Shown: positions 1 to 9,411, numbered from the stretch's first letter. The stretch is 39,715 bases of DNA from a gamma proteobacterium SCGC AB-629-P17 (GCA_000372785.1 KB889826.1:1-39715); one strand, 5' to 3'. The notes: generated by a model not told the origin, from the letters alone. A program made the numbers and translations.

Positions 1-126
1 ATTGTTATGTGTGATGGTGAAATAACTGGCACTGTTGATGCGTCAGATGCTGATGAAGCAACACTTGGAATGATGATGGCTAACGCTTTACCTTCTGCTA
101 AAAAAATCACGGAGGCACAATTATGA
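1..126 (+). CDS. ABC transporter ATP-binding protein, C-terminal fragment (nucleoside/simple sugar type)
   Basis: Frame 1 is open from the window edge and gives 41 residues ending in TGA at 124-126. The tail reads as a short beta hairpin (MCDGEITGTVD) followed by a helix with three consecutive Met. This is how the second ATPase half of RbsA/NupO/YufO-type ATPases usually ends. The stop overlaps the ATG of the next permease by four bases (ATGA), which implies translational coupling. The Walker motifs lie outside the window, so the ATPase call rests on this tail and on the two BMP-family permeases that follow. In this family the ATPase is a fused double domain of about 500 residues. The substrate-binding lipoprotein is not in the window and is probably upstream. 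Confidence 0.75.
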   Translation: MVMCDGEITGTVDASDADEATLGMMMANALPSAKKITEAQL

Positions 127-1217
127 CTCGTGATAGAAGATTAGCATGGATTAATGGCTTGTTACTGCCACTCTTTAATGTCTTAACTGCCTTCTTGGCA
201 ACTGCTATCGTATTTATTCTAATTAATGTTAACCCGATTGAGGCAACTAAAATCCTAATTTATGGAGCCTTCGGTTATGAAGAGGGAATTGGATATACAT
301 TGTATTATACAACCAACTTTATTTTTACTGGTTTGGCAGTAGCCGTTGCATTCCATGCAGGACTATTTAACATTGGTGGCGAGGGTCAAGCTTATATTGG
401 TGGTCTTGGTACTGCTCTAGTTGCCTTATATATTGACCCAACCCTTAGCGCTTGGCTGATTATTCCATTAGGTATATTTGGTGGTCTACTGTTTGGGGCT
501 ATGTGGGCAATCATTCCAGCATACTTACAAGCCTATAGGGGCAGTCACATTGTTATCACAACCATTATGTTTAATTTCCTAGCTTCAGCCTTGATGGTTT
601 ATTTATTGGTTCATGTTCTTCGAGAGATGGGTCAAATGTCTCCTCAGAGTAAAGACTTTCCAGACTCCGCATGGATACCTTTCGTTCATGAAGTATTTGC
701 TGGAATGGGAATTAAAATTGCTCAATCGCCACTGAATTTGTCAATCTTTATCGCCTTAATTTTTTCAGCTTTAGTTTGGTTCTTTCTTTGGCATACTCGC
801 TGGGGTTTTGCTATTCGTGCTACAGGAAAAAGCAACGATGCTGCTGTATACAGTGGTATAAACCCAAAAAAAATTATCGTAGTAACAATGTGCATCTCCG
901 GTGCACTAGCGGGCTTGGTTGGAATAAATGAACTTATGGGTGTTCAGCATAGATTATTGTTAGATTTTAATTATGGCTATGGATTTGGCGGAATAGCTGT
1001 AGCTCTAATGGGTCGAAATCACCCTATAGGAATAATAATTGCAGCACTTTTGTTTGGCATACTTTATCAAGGTGGAATGGACTTGGCATTTGAAATGCAA
1101 AATGTTTCCCGTCATATCATAGTAGTTATGCAAGGCCTCGTAATTCTTTTTTGTGGTGGTTTAGAATATTTATATAGACCATTATTGATTCGCTTTCTAG
1201 CACCGATTGAGACATAA
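123..1217 (+). CDS. Nucleoside ABC transporter permease 1 (BMP/YufP-NupP type)
   Basis: A 364-residue inner-membrane protein with about 8-10 hydrophobic segments. It belongs to the BPD_transp_2 (branched-chain/ribose/nucleoside permease) family. The diagnostic motif is near residue 85 (FNIGGEGQAYIGG), with a second conserved stretch around residues 285-305 (GYGFGGIAVALMGRNHP). Length and motifs match the first permease of nucleoside importers such as NupP or YufP. It overlaps the ATPase gene by four bases and is followed two bases later by the second permease. The enzymes downstream all act on nucleosides, so a nucleoside substrate is a strong contextual inference, although the permease sequence itself does not define the base. 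Confidence 0.9.
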   Translation: MTRDRRLAWINGLLLPLFNVLTAFLATAIVFILINVNPIEATKILIYGAFGYEEGIGYTLYYTTNFIFTGLAVAVAFHAGLFNIGGEGQAYIGGLGTALVALYIDPTLSAWLIIPLGIFGGLLFGAMWAIIPAYLQAYRGSHIVITTIMFNFLASALMVYLLVHVLREMGQMSPQSKDFPDSAWIPFVHEVFAGMGIKIAQSPLNLSIFIALIFSALVWFFLWHTRWGFAIRATGKSNDAAVYSGINPKKIIVVTMCISGALAGLVGINELMGVQHRLLLDFNYGYGFGGIAVALMGRNHPIGIIIAALLFGILYQGGMDLAFEMQNVSRHIIVVMQGLVILFCGGLEYLYRPLLIRFLAPIET

Positions 1218-1219
1218 TA

Positions 1220-2194
1220 ATGAATGACTTATTGTTAAATCTTATATTGACATTGGACGCTGCATTTAGGGTCTGTGTACCACTTATTTTTGCCTCTATG
1301 GCTGGCTTATTTGCTGAGCGCTCGGGAGTAGTCGATATTGGTCTTGAAGGTAAACTTCTGATGTCAGCTTTTATCGCTGCTAGTGCGGCATCTGTCTTTG
1401 GCTCTCCATGGATTGGTTTATTGTTTGCTATATTTGCATCATGCATCTTTGCTATGATTCATGGACTCGCTTCTATAACTTTCAAAGGAAATCAAATAGT
1501 GAGTGGCGTTGCAATTAATATCTTAGCTTCAGGACTTACCATGATTCTGACTTTAGCTTGGTTTAAAAGTGGCGGAATAACTCCAAACCTTCAAGCAAAT
1601 GAGAGATTTCTTTCTATTACACTTCCTGGGGTTGATATTATTGATCACATTCCTATCCTAGGCGTTATCTATAGAGAATTAATTAGTGGTCATAATATTT
1701 TGGTCTACCTAGCTTTTGCAACTGTTCCACTTGTTTGGTGGGTTGTATATCGAACTCGATTTGGACTTCGATTACGAGCTGTTGGAGAAAACCCTAAGGC
1801 TGTCGATACTGCTGGTTTATCTGTAGAAGGACTTCGCTATAAGGCCTTGCTTATAGGAGGGATTCTGTGTGGTATCGGTGGAGCTTATATTGCAATCGCT
1901 CATAATGCGCAGTTCACTAAAGAAATGACTGCTGGACAAGGATTCATAGCTTTGGCAGCACTGATATTTGGTAAATGGCATCCATATAGAGTTTTGGCCG
2001 CTTGTTTCTTGTTTGGCTTTTTAGATGCTTTAGCTGTAAGACTGCAAGGAGTAGTTCTTCCTGTTATTGGTGAAGTTCCAGTACAATTTATTGAAGCTAT
2101 ACCTTACCTATTAACTGTCATCTTGTTGGCTGGTTTTATTGGAAAAGCAATACCTCCAAAAGCATCTGCACAGCCATATATTAAGGAACTATAG
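1220..2194 (+). CDS. Nucleoside ABC transporter permease 2 (BMP/YufQ-NupQ type)
   Basis: A 324-residue integral membrane protein, the partner permease of the preceding gene. The typical motif ERSGVVDIGLEGKLLM is near residues 32-48, and FIALAALIFGKWHP is near residues 242-255. Both are hallmarks of the YufQ/NupQ subfamily. It begins two bases after the upstream stop and ends two bases before the cytidine deaminase start, so it sits inside a tightly packed operon. With its neighbour it should form the heterodimeric transmembrane channel driven by the ATPase whose end is at the left edge. No odd feature was seen. Confidence 0.9.
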   Translation: MNDLLLNLILTLDAAFRVCVPLIFASMAGLFAERSGVVDIGLEGKLLMSAFIAASAASVFGSPWIGLLFAIFASCIFAMIHGLASITFKGNQIVSGVAINILASGLTMILTLAWFKSGGITPNLQANERFLSITLPGVDIIDHIPILGVIYRELISGHNILVYLAFATVPLVWWVVYRTRFGLRLRAVGENPKAVDTAGLSVEGLRYKALLIGGILCGIGGAYIAIAHNAQFTKEMTAGQGFIALAALIFGKWHPYRVLAACFLFGFLDALAVRLQGVVLPVIGEVPVQFIEAIPYLLTVILLAGFIGKAIPPKASAQPYIKEL

Positions 2195-2196
2195 AT

Positions 2197-2592
2197 ATGA
2201 GTGAATCAAGTTATATTGAATCAACAAAAGAAGCTATGAATAAGGCTTATGTGCCCTACTCCAACTATCCAGTAGGTGCATTAATAGTAACCAAAAATGG
2301 TAACACCTATAGTGGCTGTAACGTGGAAAATGCCAGCTATCCGCTTGGAAACTGTGCAGAAGCTGCTGCAATTGCTTCAATGGTATTGGCCGGAGAAAGG
2401 AACATCAAAATGATTTATGTTATGAGTCAAAATGATCAAGGAGGTTGTCCCTGTGGAGGCTGTCGTCAACGATTACGAGAATTTTCTGACATCGATACGC
2501 AAGTTATCTTATGTTCCCCTAGTGGCGTTCAACAACGCTTACTTCTTACTGACTTATTACCTAATTCATTTGGTCCAGAACATTTGTTATGA
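2197..2592 (+). CDS. cdd: Cytidine deaminase
   Basis: A 131-residue protein, the usual length of the small homotetrameric cytidine deaminases that convert (deoxy)cytidine to (deoxy)uridine. The motif CNVENASYPLGNCAEAAAI places the zinc ligand Cys53 and the catalytic proton shuttle Glu55. PCGGCRQ supplies the other two zinc cysteines, Cys86 and Cys89. It lies directly after the two permeases and its TGA overlaps the next ATG (ATGA), so it is probably translationally coupled to the phosphorylase. Uridine or deoxyuridine made here can feed the thymidine phosphorylase encoded further down. Confidence 0.95.
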   Translation: MSESSYIESTKEAMNKAYVPYSNYPVGALIVTKNGNTYSGCNVENASYPLGNCAEAAAIASMVLAGERNIKMIYVMSQNDQGGCPCGGCRQRLREFSDIDTQVILCSPSGVQQRLLLTDLLPNSFGPEHLL

Positions 2593-3392
2593 GTCAGGTA
2601 AAAGACTGTATTAAAGTTATTAGAAAATCTGCAAAAGGCTTTAAGCCTCGGGTGGGCTTAATATTAGGTTCTGGATTGGGTCAATTTTGTGAACATGTCG
2701 AGGTTGTAGCTAGTATTGACTTCGATGAATTACTAGGCTTTCCTGAAGCCGGTGTAGGCGGTCATGCAGGCAAACTCTTGTTAGGTCAAGTTAGTGGTAC
2801 CGATATTACAATTCTGCAAGGACGAGCTCACTATTATGAAAAAGGTAAGGCCGATACAATGGCTGTGGCTATTCAAACCCTAAATGCTTTGGGTTGCCAA
2901 TCTTTAGTCATAACTAATGCTGCCGGAAGCTTGAATTCTGAAGCCACTCCGGGAAGTGTTATGTTGATAACTGATCATATTAATATGACCGGCGTTTCAC
3001 CTCTATTTGGCGCTGAAAGCAATCAACGTTTTGTAGACATGAGTGAGGCCTACAATAATGACTTAAATGATGCTATGCGCTCTGCAGCTAAAACTAATGA
3101 TATCAATTTACATGAAGGTATCTATGCCTGGATGAGTGGTCCACAATTCGAAACGCCTGCAGAAATTCGGGCTCTCAAAACTTTAGGTGCAGATGCTGTT
3201 GGTATGTCGACCGTCCCAGAGGTCATCCTCGCTCGTCATCAAGGTCTATCTTTGTGCGCCCTTTCAGTGATTACTAACTATGCATCAGGTATGAGTGAAA
3301 CAGCTCTTAGTCATGAACAAACGATTTCTTTTGCAAATCAGGCTGCAGATACTGTAGAGTCTTTACTAATTGAATACCTTAAAGGCCAATAA
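2589..3392 (+). CDS. punA: Purine nucleoside phosphorylase (trimeric type)
   Basis: A 267-residue cytosolic enzyme that splits purine (deoxy)nucleosides with phosphate into base and (deoxy)ribose-1-phosphate. Visible motifs are the phosphate loop GSGLGQ (27-32), GGHAGKL (57-63), NAAGSLN (110-116), and the purine-site block GPQFETPAEIR (184-194) with GMSTVPEV (205-212). Asn230 in ITNYASG sits where trimeric enzymes select 6-oxopurines, which suggests inosine and guanosine. That fits the adenosine deaminase in the same operon, which would make inosine from adenosine. It is not the hexameric DeoD type. The start overlaps cdd by four bases. Confidence 0.93.
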   Translation: MSQVKDCIKVIRKSAKGFKPRVGLILGSGLGQFCEHVEVVASIDFDELLGFPEAGVGGHAGKLLLGQVSGTDITILQGRAHYYEKGKADTMAVAIQTLNALGCQSLVITNAAGSLNSEATPGSVMLITDHINMTGVSPLFGAESNQRFVDMSEAYNNDLNDAMRSAAKTNDINLHEGIYAWMSGPQFETPAEIRALKTLGADAVGMSTVPEVILARHQGLSLCALSVITNYASGMSETALSHEQTISFANQAADTVESLLIEYLKGQ

Positions 3393-3400
3393 TATTATAA

Positions 3401-4459
3401 ATGAAGACTAACAAGCTAAACATTAAAGACTCGGTTGTTAAGAAAAAATTCATTAAGGAAGACAAAAAAGTTATTTCTTATCCAACAAAAAATATAGAGG
3501 ATTCCTCTATTAATAAGCGTAACCTAGGTGTCGAATTTCGGAAGAATAAGATAGCCAATATTTCAATCAATCGAAGTGCTATAGAGCGTCGATGTGCGAA
3601 TTACGGTGTACGCCGTAGCATTAAAAAACAGCAACAGGCGGCATGGTTACTCAAAGCTATCACCTTAATTGATCTAACAACATTGTCCGGTGATGATACC
3701 GAAGCACGTGTTCGACGTCTTTGCAGTAAAGCCAAACAACCCTTAAACCCTAACCTAAAAAAGAGTTTAGCAGTCGAATCTCTTGAAATAAATGTAGCCG
3801 CAGTTTGCGTTTACCACGACATGTTGGCTGCTGCAAAAAAAGCCCTAAAAGACTCGGAAGTGAAATTAGCTGCCGTATCAACTGGTTTTCCTGCAGGACT
3901 CTCTCCCCTACCCTTAAGGATGCAAGAAATTGAGTATTCAGTTTCTTCTGGTGCAGACGAGATCGATATAGTAATAAGTCGCCGTCACGTTTTAGAGGGC
4001 AATTGGAAAGCTTTATTCAAAGAAGTTAAAGATTTCCGTGAGAAGTGTGGTGAAGCCCATATGAAAACTATTTTAGCGACCGGCGAGCTAGGGAACCTTA
4101 GTAACATTGCCAAAGCTTCTATGGTTTGCATGATGGCCGGAGCTGACTTCATTAAAACGTCTACTGGAAAGGAACCTGTCAATGCGACCTTGCCAGTGAG
4201 TTTGGTAATGGCTCGCATGATTCGTAATTTTTTTGAAGAGACTGGTTGCCGTATTGGTTTTAAAGCTGCAGGTGGAATCAGTGACAGCAAGACAGCATTG
4301 GTTTACATGACCATGATTAAAGAAGAACTGGGACGACGCTGGCTGGAACCAGACCTATTTAGATTTGGCGCATCTAGCTTACTGGGTGATATTGAGCGTC
4401 AGCTTGATCACTTTTCTAGTGGTTATTATTCAGCTTCTTACCGACACCCTTTAACATAG
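3401..4459 (+). CDS. deoC: Deoxyribose-phosphate aldolase, long form
   Basis: Cleaves 2-deoxyribose-5-phosphate to glyceraldehyde-3-phosphate and acetaldehyde. The Schiff-base lysine is Lys252 in ADFIKTSTGK. The second active-site lysine is Lys288 in GFKAAGGISD, and the acidic partner is Asp189 in DEIDIVISR. At 352 residues it exceeds the compact bacterial form (about 220-260). It resembles the longer eukaryote-like class, whose similarity here starts near residue 54 (INRSAIERR). The first 53 residues are Lys/Asn-rich and match no domain I recognise. The ATG at 3401 lacks a clear Shine-Dalgarno and lies eight bases after punA, so a downstream start cannot be excluded. The gene next door would consume its acetaldehyde product. 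Confidence 0.93.
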   Translation: MKTNKLNIKDSVVKKKFIKEDKKVISYPTKNIEDSSINKRNLGVEFRKNKIANISINRSAIERRCANYGVRRSIKKQQQAAWLLKAITLIDLTTLSGDDTEARVRRLCSKAKQPLNPNLKKSLAVESLEINVAAVCVYHDMLAAAKKALKDSEVKLAAVSTGFPAGLSPLPLRMQEIEYSVSSGADEIDIVISRRHVLEGNWKALFKEVKDFREKCGEAHMKTILATGELGNLSNIAKASMVCMMAGADFIKTSTGKEPVNATLPVSLVMARMIRNFFEETGCRIGFKAAGGISDSKTALVYMTMIKEELGRRWLEPDLFRFGASSLLGDIERQLDHFSSGYYSASYRHPLT

Positions 4460-4468
4460 GATTAAAGT

Positions 4469-6835
4469 ATGACATTATTAAAATCTTTTGAAGAACTTGA
4501 TTATAGCCAAGCACTAGAAAGCAGCACTGAAGCACAAAAATGGCTAAAAAAGCATGGTCGTCGATTTGGACAATTTATTAATGGTAAGTTTGATAAACGT
4601 AAAAATGCAGAGTTGATTGCGAGTCATAATCCTTCAAATGGTGAACTACTGGCCCATATTGAAATAGCCAATACTTCTCAATTAGATGCAGCTGTGGCCG
4701 CTGCCCGAAAAGCTCAACCTAAATGGCAAGCTTTGGGTGGACATGGAAGGGCTAAAGTACTCTATGCATTGGCACGTTCATTACAAAAACATACACGTTT
4801 AACCGCGGTCTTAGAGACCCTGGATAACGGTAAACCAATTCGCGAAAGTCGGGATATTGATATACCTTTAGCTATTCGACATTTCTATCACCATGCTGGC
4901 TGGGCACAACTTCAAGAACAAGAGCTTTCTAGCTATGAACCGATTGGAGTTGCAGCACAAATTGTCCCTTGGAATTTCCCCTTATTAATGTTATCTTGGA
5001 AAATTGCCCCTGCAATTGCTATGGGTAACACGATTGTATTTAAATCCGCTGAACAAACACCTATCACTGCCATGTTCTTTGCTCATTTGTGTGAACAAGC
5101 TGGAGTCCCTTCTGGTGTTGTTAATATCATCAATGGTGCTGGTGATGTAGGTGCTTCCTTGGCTTCTCATAAGGGAGTTGACAAGGTTGCCTTTACTGGA
5201 TCAACGGCGGTAGGTCAATCAATAAGACAGAGTACTGCAGGTCAAGGCAAGAAACTAACTTTAGAGCTTGGTGGTAAGTCAGCCTTCGTGGTTTTCGAAG
5301 ATGCTGATTTAGATGCTGCTGTTGAAGGTTTAGTTGATTCTATCTGGTTTAATCAAGGAGAGGTATGTTGTGCTGGATCAAGATTATTAGTACAAGCAAA
5401 AGTTGTAGATAAATTACATGCCAAAATCAAAAAACGTATTCAAAAATTACGCTTAGGATTGCCGCTAGATAAATCAACTGACTTAGGAAGCTTGGTAAGT
5501 CAAACCCAATACCAGAGAGTTGATCAGATGGTTCAACAAGGTCTTCAACATGGTGGTGAACTTTTCCAAGCTTATGATGGCCAATCCAATGGCAATTATT
5601 ACCCGCCAAGTCTTATTACTGAGATCGATGCAAGTCACCCTTTAGCCCAAGAAGAAATTTTTGGACCTGTATTGGTATCAATGACTTTCCGCACTCAATC
5701 CGAGGCTGTCGCTTTGGCTAATAATAGCCGCTATGGCCTAGCAGCAAGTGTGTGGAGTGAAAATATCAATCGTGCTATGGATGTGGCTCCAAAACTTAAG
5801 GCCGGAGTAATCTGGATTAACTGCCACAATCAATTTGATGCTTCTTGTGGTTTTGGTGGAGTAAGAGAATCTGGATTTGGTCGCGAAGGTGGCAAGGAAG
5901 GGCTTTTTGAATACCTTAAACCAAAATCCTTAACCCCTACTAAAAAGTTAAAACCTGCCACCATAAAACAAAAAACAAGTAGCAATGAAACTATTAACCG
6001 CACCTTAAAATTCTATATTGACGGTAAACAGGTAAGACCAGATGGTGGTCATAGTATTGCCACTTACAACGCTGATAGTAGTTTAGCAAGTTTGGTTGGC
6101 TCAGGAAACCGTAAAGATATTCGAAATGCAGTAAGCGCTGCAATTAAAGCTAATTCTTGGAGTGCCCAAAACGGCCATGTTAGAGCTCAAATTATCTATT
6201 TTCTAGCTGAAAATTTAGCACTGCGTGAGTCTGAATGGATAAAGCGCTTACAAGATTTATGTGGAATCACTAAAAAAGAGGCAAAAACTGAATTTAATAC
6301 TAGCTTGAGTCGATTATTTAGCTATGCAGCATGGTCCGATAAATATGATGGTTGTGTTCATAATGCTCCTTATCGTGGTGTAACAATGGCTTTGCCTGAA
6401 GCAATTGGAGTATTAGCACAAATTGCTCCTGAAGAAAAACCCTTATTAAGCACAATATCTTTGATTGCACCTGCTATAGCTATGGGTAACCGAGTTGTTT
6501 TAATTCCTAGCCAGCGCTATGCTGGAGTCGCCTTGGAATTAGTTCAAACATTTGAAACCTCAGATATTCCTCCTGGGGTTATAAATATAGTAACTGGCAA
6601 CAAAGGTGAATTAGCTGATCAATTAGCTGGCCATGCTGAAGTAGATGGAATTTGGTGTTGGTCTGACGAAATAACAGTTGCCAAAGTTGAGAATACTAGT
6701 GCTGCTGACCTAAAGCGTTTATGGGTTCATCAAGAAGGCGATCGGGATTGGCTGGACCCTCAACAAGGTGAAGGTTTAGAATTTCTGCGTAACGCCACAG
6801 AAGTGAAAAATATTTGGACTCCATATGGTGACTAA
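4469..6835 (+). CDS. Two-domain aldehyde dehydrogenase (active ALDH fused to a degenerate ALDH half)
   Basis: A 788-residue protein. Residues about 1-490 are a complete NAD(P)-dependent aldehyde dehydrogenase: PWNFP (167-171), FTGST (242-246), general base Glu266 in ELGGK, catalytic Cys300 in NQGEVCCAG, and EEIFGPV near 395-401. After a Lys/Thr linker (about 485-510) a second ALDH-like N-terminal and cofactor half runs to the end. There PWNFP is replaced by PEEKP (about 654-658), and no catalytic cysteine or ELGGK is present, so this part is probably structural or regulatory. The protein ends in NIWTPYGD. Long ALDHs of this kind are known beside deoC. The likely role is oxidation of DeoC-derived acetaldehyde, though the substrate is inferred from context. 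Confidence 0.9.
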   Translation: MTLLKSFEELDYSQALESSTEAQKWLKKHGRRFGQFINGKFDKRKNAELIASHNPSNGELLAHIEIANTSQLDAAVAAARKAQPKWQALGGHGRAKVLYALARSLQKHTRLTAVLETLDNGKPIRESRDIDIPLAIRHFYHHAGWAQLQEQELSSYEPIGVAAQIVPWNFPLLMLSWKIAPAIAMGNTIVFKSAEQTPITAMFFAHLCEQAGVPSGVVNIINGAGDVGASLASHKGVDKVAFTGSTAVGQSIRQSTAGQGKKLTLELGGKSAFVVFEDADLDAAVEGLVDSIWFNQGEVCCAGSRLLVQAKVVDKLHAKIKKRIQKLRLGLPLDKSTDLGSLVSQTQYQRVDQMVQQGLQHGGELFQAYDGQSNGNYYPPSLITEIDASHPLAQEEIFGPVLVSMTFRTQSEAVALANNSRYGLAASVWSENINRAMDVAPKLKAGVIWINCHNQFDASCGFGGVRESGFGREGGKEGLFEYLKPKSLTPTKKLKPATIKQKTSSNETINRTLKFYIDGKQVRPDGGHSIATYNADSSLASLVGSGNRKDIRNAVSAAIKANSWSAQNGHVRAQIIYFLAENLALRESEWIKRLQDLCGITKKEAKTEFNTSLSRLFSYAAWSDKYDGCVHNAPYRGVTMALPEAIGVLAQIAPEEKPLLSTISLIAPAIAMGNRVVLIPSQRYAGVALELVQTFETSDIPPGVINIVTGNKGELADQLAGHAEVDGIWCWSDEITVAKVENTSAADLKRLWVHQEGDRDWLDPQQGEGLEFLRNATEVKNIWTPYGD

Positions 6836-6846
6836 CTGGTAGATTT

Positions 6847-8190
6847 ATGAGTGAAAAATTCCTACCACAAGAACTGATTCGTAAAAAACGCGATGGACTC
6901 AGTCTAAGCCATTCAGAGATTGGTTTTTTAGTTAAAGGTATTAGTGATGAAAGTCTTACTGATGCTCAGTTAGGAGCGTTTGCTATGGCAGTATTTCACT
7001 GTGGAATGAACATGGAAGAGCGTGTTAGTTTAACGCAACACATGATGCATTCAGGTGAAACACTTAAATGGCATGATTTAGACCTCGACGGTCCTGTTGT
7101 TGATAAGCATTCAACTGGAGGAGTGGGAGATAAAGTCAGCTTGATGCTGGCACCTATTGTTGCAGCATGTGGTGGTTACGTTCCTATGATATCTGGGAGA
7201 GGTTTGGGGCATACCGGTGGAACATTAGATAAGTTAGAAAGCATTCCAGGCTACAATGGCGCTCCAGATAATGCCAAATTTCGGTCATTGGTTCAGGAAG
7301 TAGGTTGTGCTATTATTGGTCAAACTAATAAATTGGCACCAGCTGATCAGCGCTTTTATGCCACAAGAGATGTGACCGCTACAATAGAGTCTATAGACTT
7401 AATTACCGCATCTATACTGTCTAAAAAGCTTGCCTCTGGGCTCGATGCCTTGGTGATGGATATCAAGACTGGAAATGGAGCTTTTGCCGCTGACTACAGT
7501 ATGGCTCAAGAATTGGCCCAGAGTATTGCAGATGTCTCAAGCAGCGCCGGGGTTCCAACTCGTTGCTTAATCACGAATATGGATCAAGTATTAGGCTATA
7601 ACGTTGGCAATGCCACTGAAGTGCAAGAATGCATCGAGTTTTTGATTGAACCAAAAAAGGCTAATGAACGTTTACTTCAACTAACACTCGAGCTGGCTGC
7701 ACAAATGCTACAGTTGGGTGATATCGAATCCGATCTAGTAACTGCTAGAACGAAATCCCAAGAGGCTTTATTTTCTGGTCAAGCAGCACAGGTATTTGAA
7801 CAAATGATTCATGCGCTAGGAGGACCAGTGGACTTATTAGAAAAAACTGATGATTACTTAGTCCCAATGCCTATTATTAACCCTATATTATCGAAATATT
7901 CTGGTTATATAACTGAAATGGATGTTCGTGCTGTTGGTTTAAATATGATACACCTGAAGGCTGGACGAACCAAGGCTAGTGACTCAATAGATCATGGTGT
8001 AGGTTTAACCGATATCGTTAGCATTGGCCAATGGGTCGATACTGGACAACCTTTAGCCTATGCACATGTTCGTAATAATGATCAAGTCCACTATTTGCAA
8101 CAAACATTACCCTCAACCGTACAATTCAGTGAAAACCCTCCCGAAACAATGCCTCTGGTATATGAAATATTGTCATCAAACAAAGAGTGA
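6847..8190 (+). CDS. deoA: Thymidine phosphorylase
   Basis: A 447-residue pyrimidine nucleoside phosphorylase of the family that converts thymidine (and deoxyuridine) plus phosphate to base and 2-deoxyribose-1-phosphate. The family signature KHSTGGVGDKVS lies at about residues 84-95, followed by the glycine-rich SGRGLGHTGGTLDKLE. The second phosphate/pyrimidine region has KLASGLDALVMDIKTGNGAF. Length is normal for the dimeric bacterial enzyme. It sits between the aldehyde dehydrogenase and phosphopentomutase with gaps of 11 and 6 bases, so it is transcribed with them. Its sugar phosphate product is the substrate of the next gene. Confidence 0.95.
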   Translation: MSEKFLPQELIRKKRDGLSLSHSEIGFLVKGISDESLTDAQLGAFAMAVFHCGMNMEERVSLTQHMMHSGETLKWHDLDLDGPVVDKHSTGGVGDKVSLMLAPIVAACGGYVPMISGRGLGHTGGTLDKLESIPGYNGAPDNAKFRSLVQEVGCAIIGQTNKLAPADQRFYATRDVTATIESIDLITASILSKKLASGLDALVMDIKTGNGAFAADYSMAQELAQSIADVSSSAGVPTRCLITNMDQVLGYNVGNATEVQECIEFLIEPKKANERLLQLTLELAAQMLQLGDIESDLVTARTKSQEALFSGQAAQVFEQMIHALGGPVDLLEKTDDYLVPMPIINPILSKYSGYITEMDVRAVGLNMIHLKAGRTKASDSIDHGVGLTDIVSIGQWVDTGQPLAYAHVRNNDQVHYLQQTLPSTVQFSENPPETMPLVYEILSSNKE

Positions 8191-8196
8191 AAAATC

Positions 8197-9411
8197 GTGA
8201 AACGAGCAATCATTTTAGTACTTGATTCCCTAGGTTTAGGTTCAAGTGCTGACGCTCATCGATATGGTGATAAGGGTGCAGACACTCTAGGCCATATTGC
8301 TGAAGCTTGCGCTGACGGTAATGCAGACAATAATCAACGCCAAGGACCACTAAACATACCTAATTTACTTAGGTGGGGTTTAGGTGCTGCAGCTAATGCC
8401 AGTCGTGGAAAACCTTTACCTGTGACCAGTGTTATTCCTCAAGGTGCTTATGGTTACGCCCGTGAAGTGAGTGCCGGTAAAGACACCCCAAGTGGTCATT
8501 GGGAAATTTGTGGTTTACCGGTTCCTTTTGAATGGGGAACATTTCCAAACCAAGAAAACTGCTTTCCTTCATCACTACTTCAGAATCTCATAACTCAAGG
8601 TCAAATTGGTGGCACCTTAGCTAATAAGCATGCTTCCGGCACAGAAGTCATCAAAGAGTTTGGTGAGGAACATTTGGAAACCGGTTTTCCTATTTGTTAT
8701 ACATCTGCTGATTCAGTATTTCAGATTGCCACTCATGAAAATTCTTTTGGCTTGGGGCGACTTTATGAACTATGTAAGGTAGCTAAGCGTCTCGTCGACC
8801 CATTGGATATTACCCGAGTTATTGCAAGGCCATTTATTGGCACTTGTAGTGATGATTTTGAGCGCACCGCTAACCGTCGCGACTTAACCACTCCACCAAA
8901 TAACTTAACTTTATTAGATTTTATTCAAGCTGCCGGTGGTCAGGTTGTTTCTGTAGGAAAAATTTCAGATATTTTTGCTAATCAAGGCGTTAGTTATACT
9001 GTTAAAGGTTCTAACAACATGGCTTTGATAGATCAATTATTGTCACAAATGAAGCTAGCTAAAGAAGGATTGATATTTGTCAATTTAGTGGACTTCGATA
9101 CTAAGTTTGGACACCGACGTGATGTTGCGGGCTATGCGTTGGCTTTGGAACAACTCGATAAACGTATAGTTGAAATTGAAGACCAACTGAGTCCTGATGA
9201 CCTGGTACTTATTACTGCAGATCATGGTTGCGACCCAACTTGGCCAGGTAGTGACCATACTCGCGAACATGTACCGGTTGTATTTTATGGAAGTCAAGTA
9301 AAAAACAATAACTTAGGTGAAAGATCTAGCTTTGCTGATATGGGTCAAACAATAGCGAATCATTTAGAGTTAGATCCGCTCCCATATGGTAAGAGCTGTC
9401 AATTAATATAG
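8197..9411 (+). CDS. deoB: Phosphopentomutase
   Basis: A 404-residue metal-dependent mutase of the alkaline-phosphatase superfamily that moves phosphate between C1 and C5 of ribose and deoxyribose. Visible features are the N-terminal metal site LVLDSLGLGSSADA (7-20), the nucleophile region SAGKDTPSGHWE (about 93-104) with its Thr, and the C-terminal metal motif ITADHGCDPTWPGSDHTRE (about 341-359). Translation starts at GTG (8197), six bases after the deoA stop, and no better ATG precedes the conserved N-terminus. It links both phosphorylases to the aldolase. Confidence 0.95.
   Translation: MKRAIILVLDSLGLGSSADAHRYGDKGADTLGHIAEACADGNADNNQRQGPLNIPNLLRWGLGAAANASRGKPLPVTSVIPQGAYGYAREVSAGKDTPSGHWEICGLPVPFEWGTFPNQENCFPSSLLQNLITQGQIGGTLANKHASGTEVIKEFGEEHLETGFPICYTSADSVFQIATHENSFGLGRLYELCKVAKRLVDPLDITRVIARPFIGTCSDDFERTANRRDLTTPPNNLTLLDFIQAAGGQVVSVGKISDIFANQGVSYTVKGSNNMALIDQLLSQMKLAKEGLIFVNLVDFDTKFGHRRDVAGYALALEQLDKRIVEIEDQLSPDDLVLITADHGCDPTWPGSDHTREHVPVVFYGSQVKNNNLGERSSFADMGQTIANHLELDPLPYGKSCQLI

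Noticed and set aside
1126-1446. Minus-strand ORF of 106 codons over the permease junction
   Set aside because: It is a shadow of two clear permease genes on the other strand.
3985-4290. Minus-strand ORF of 101 codons inside deoC
   Set aside because: It is antisense to the catalytic core of deoC, with no independent start signal or motif.
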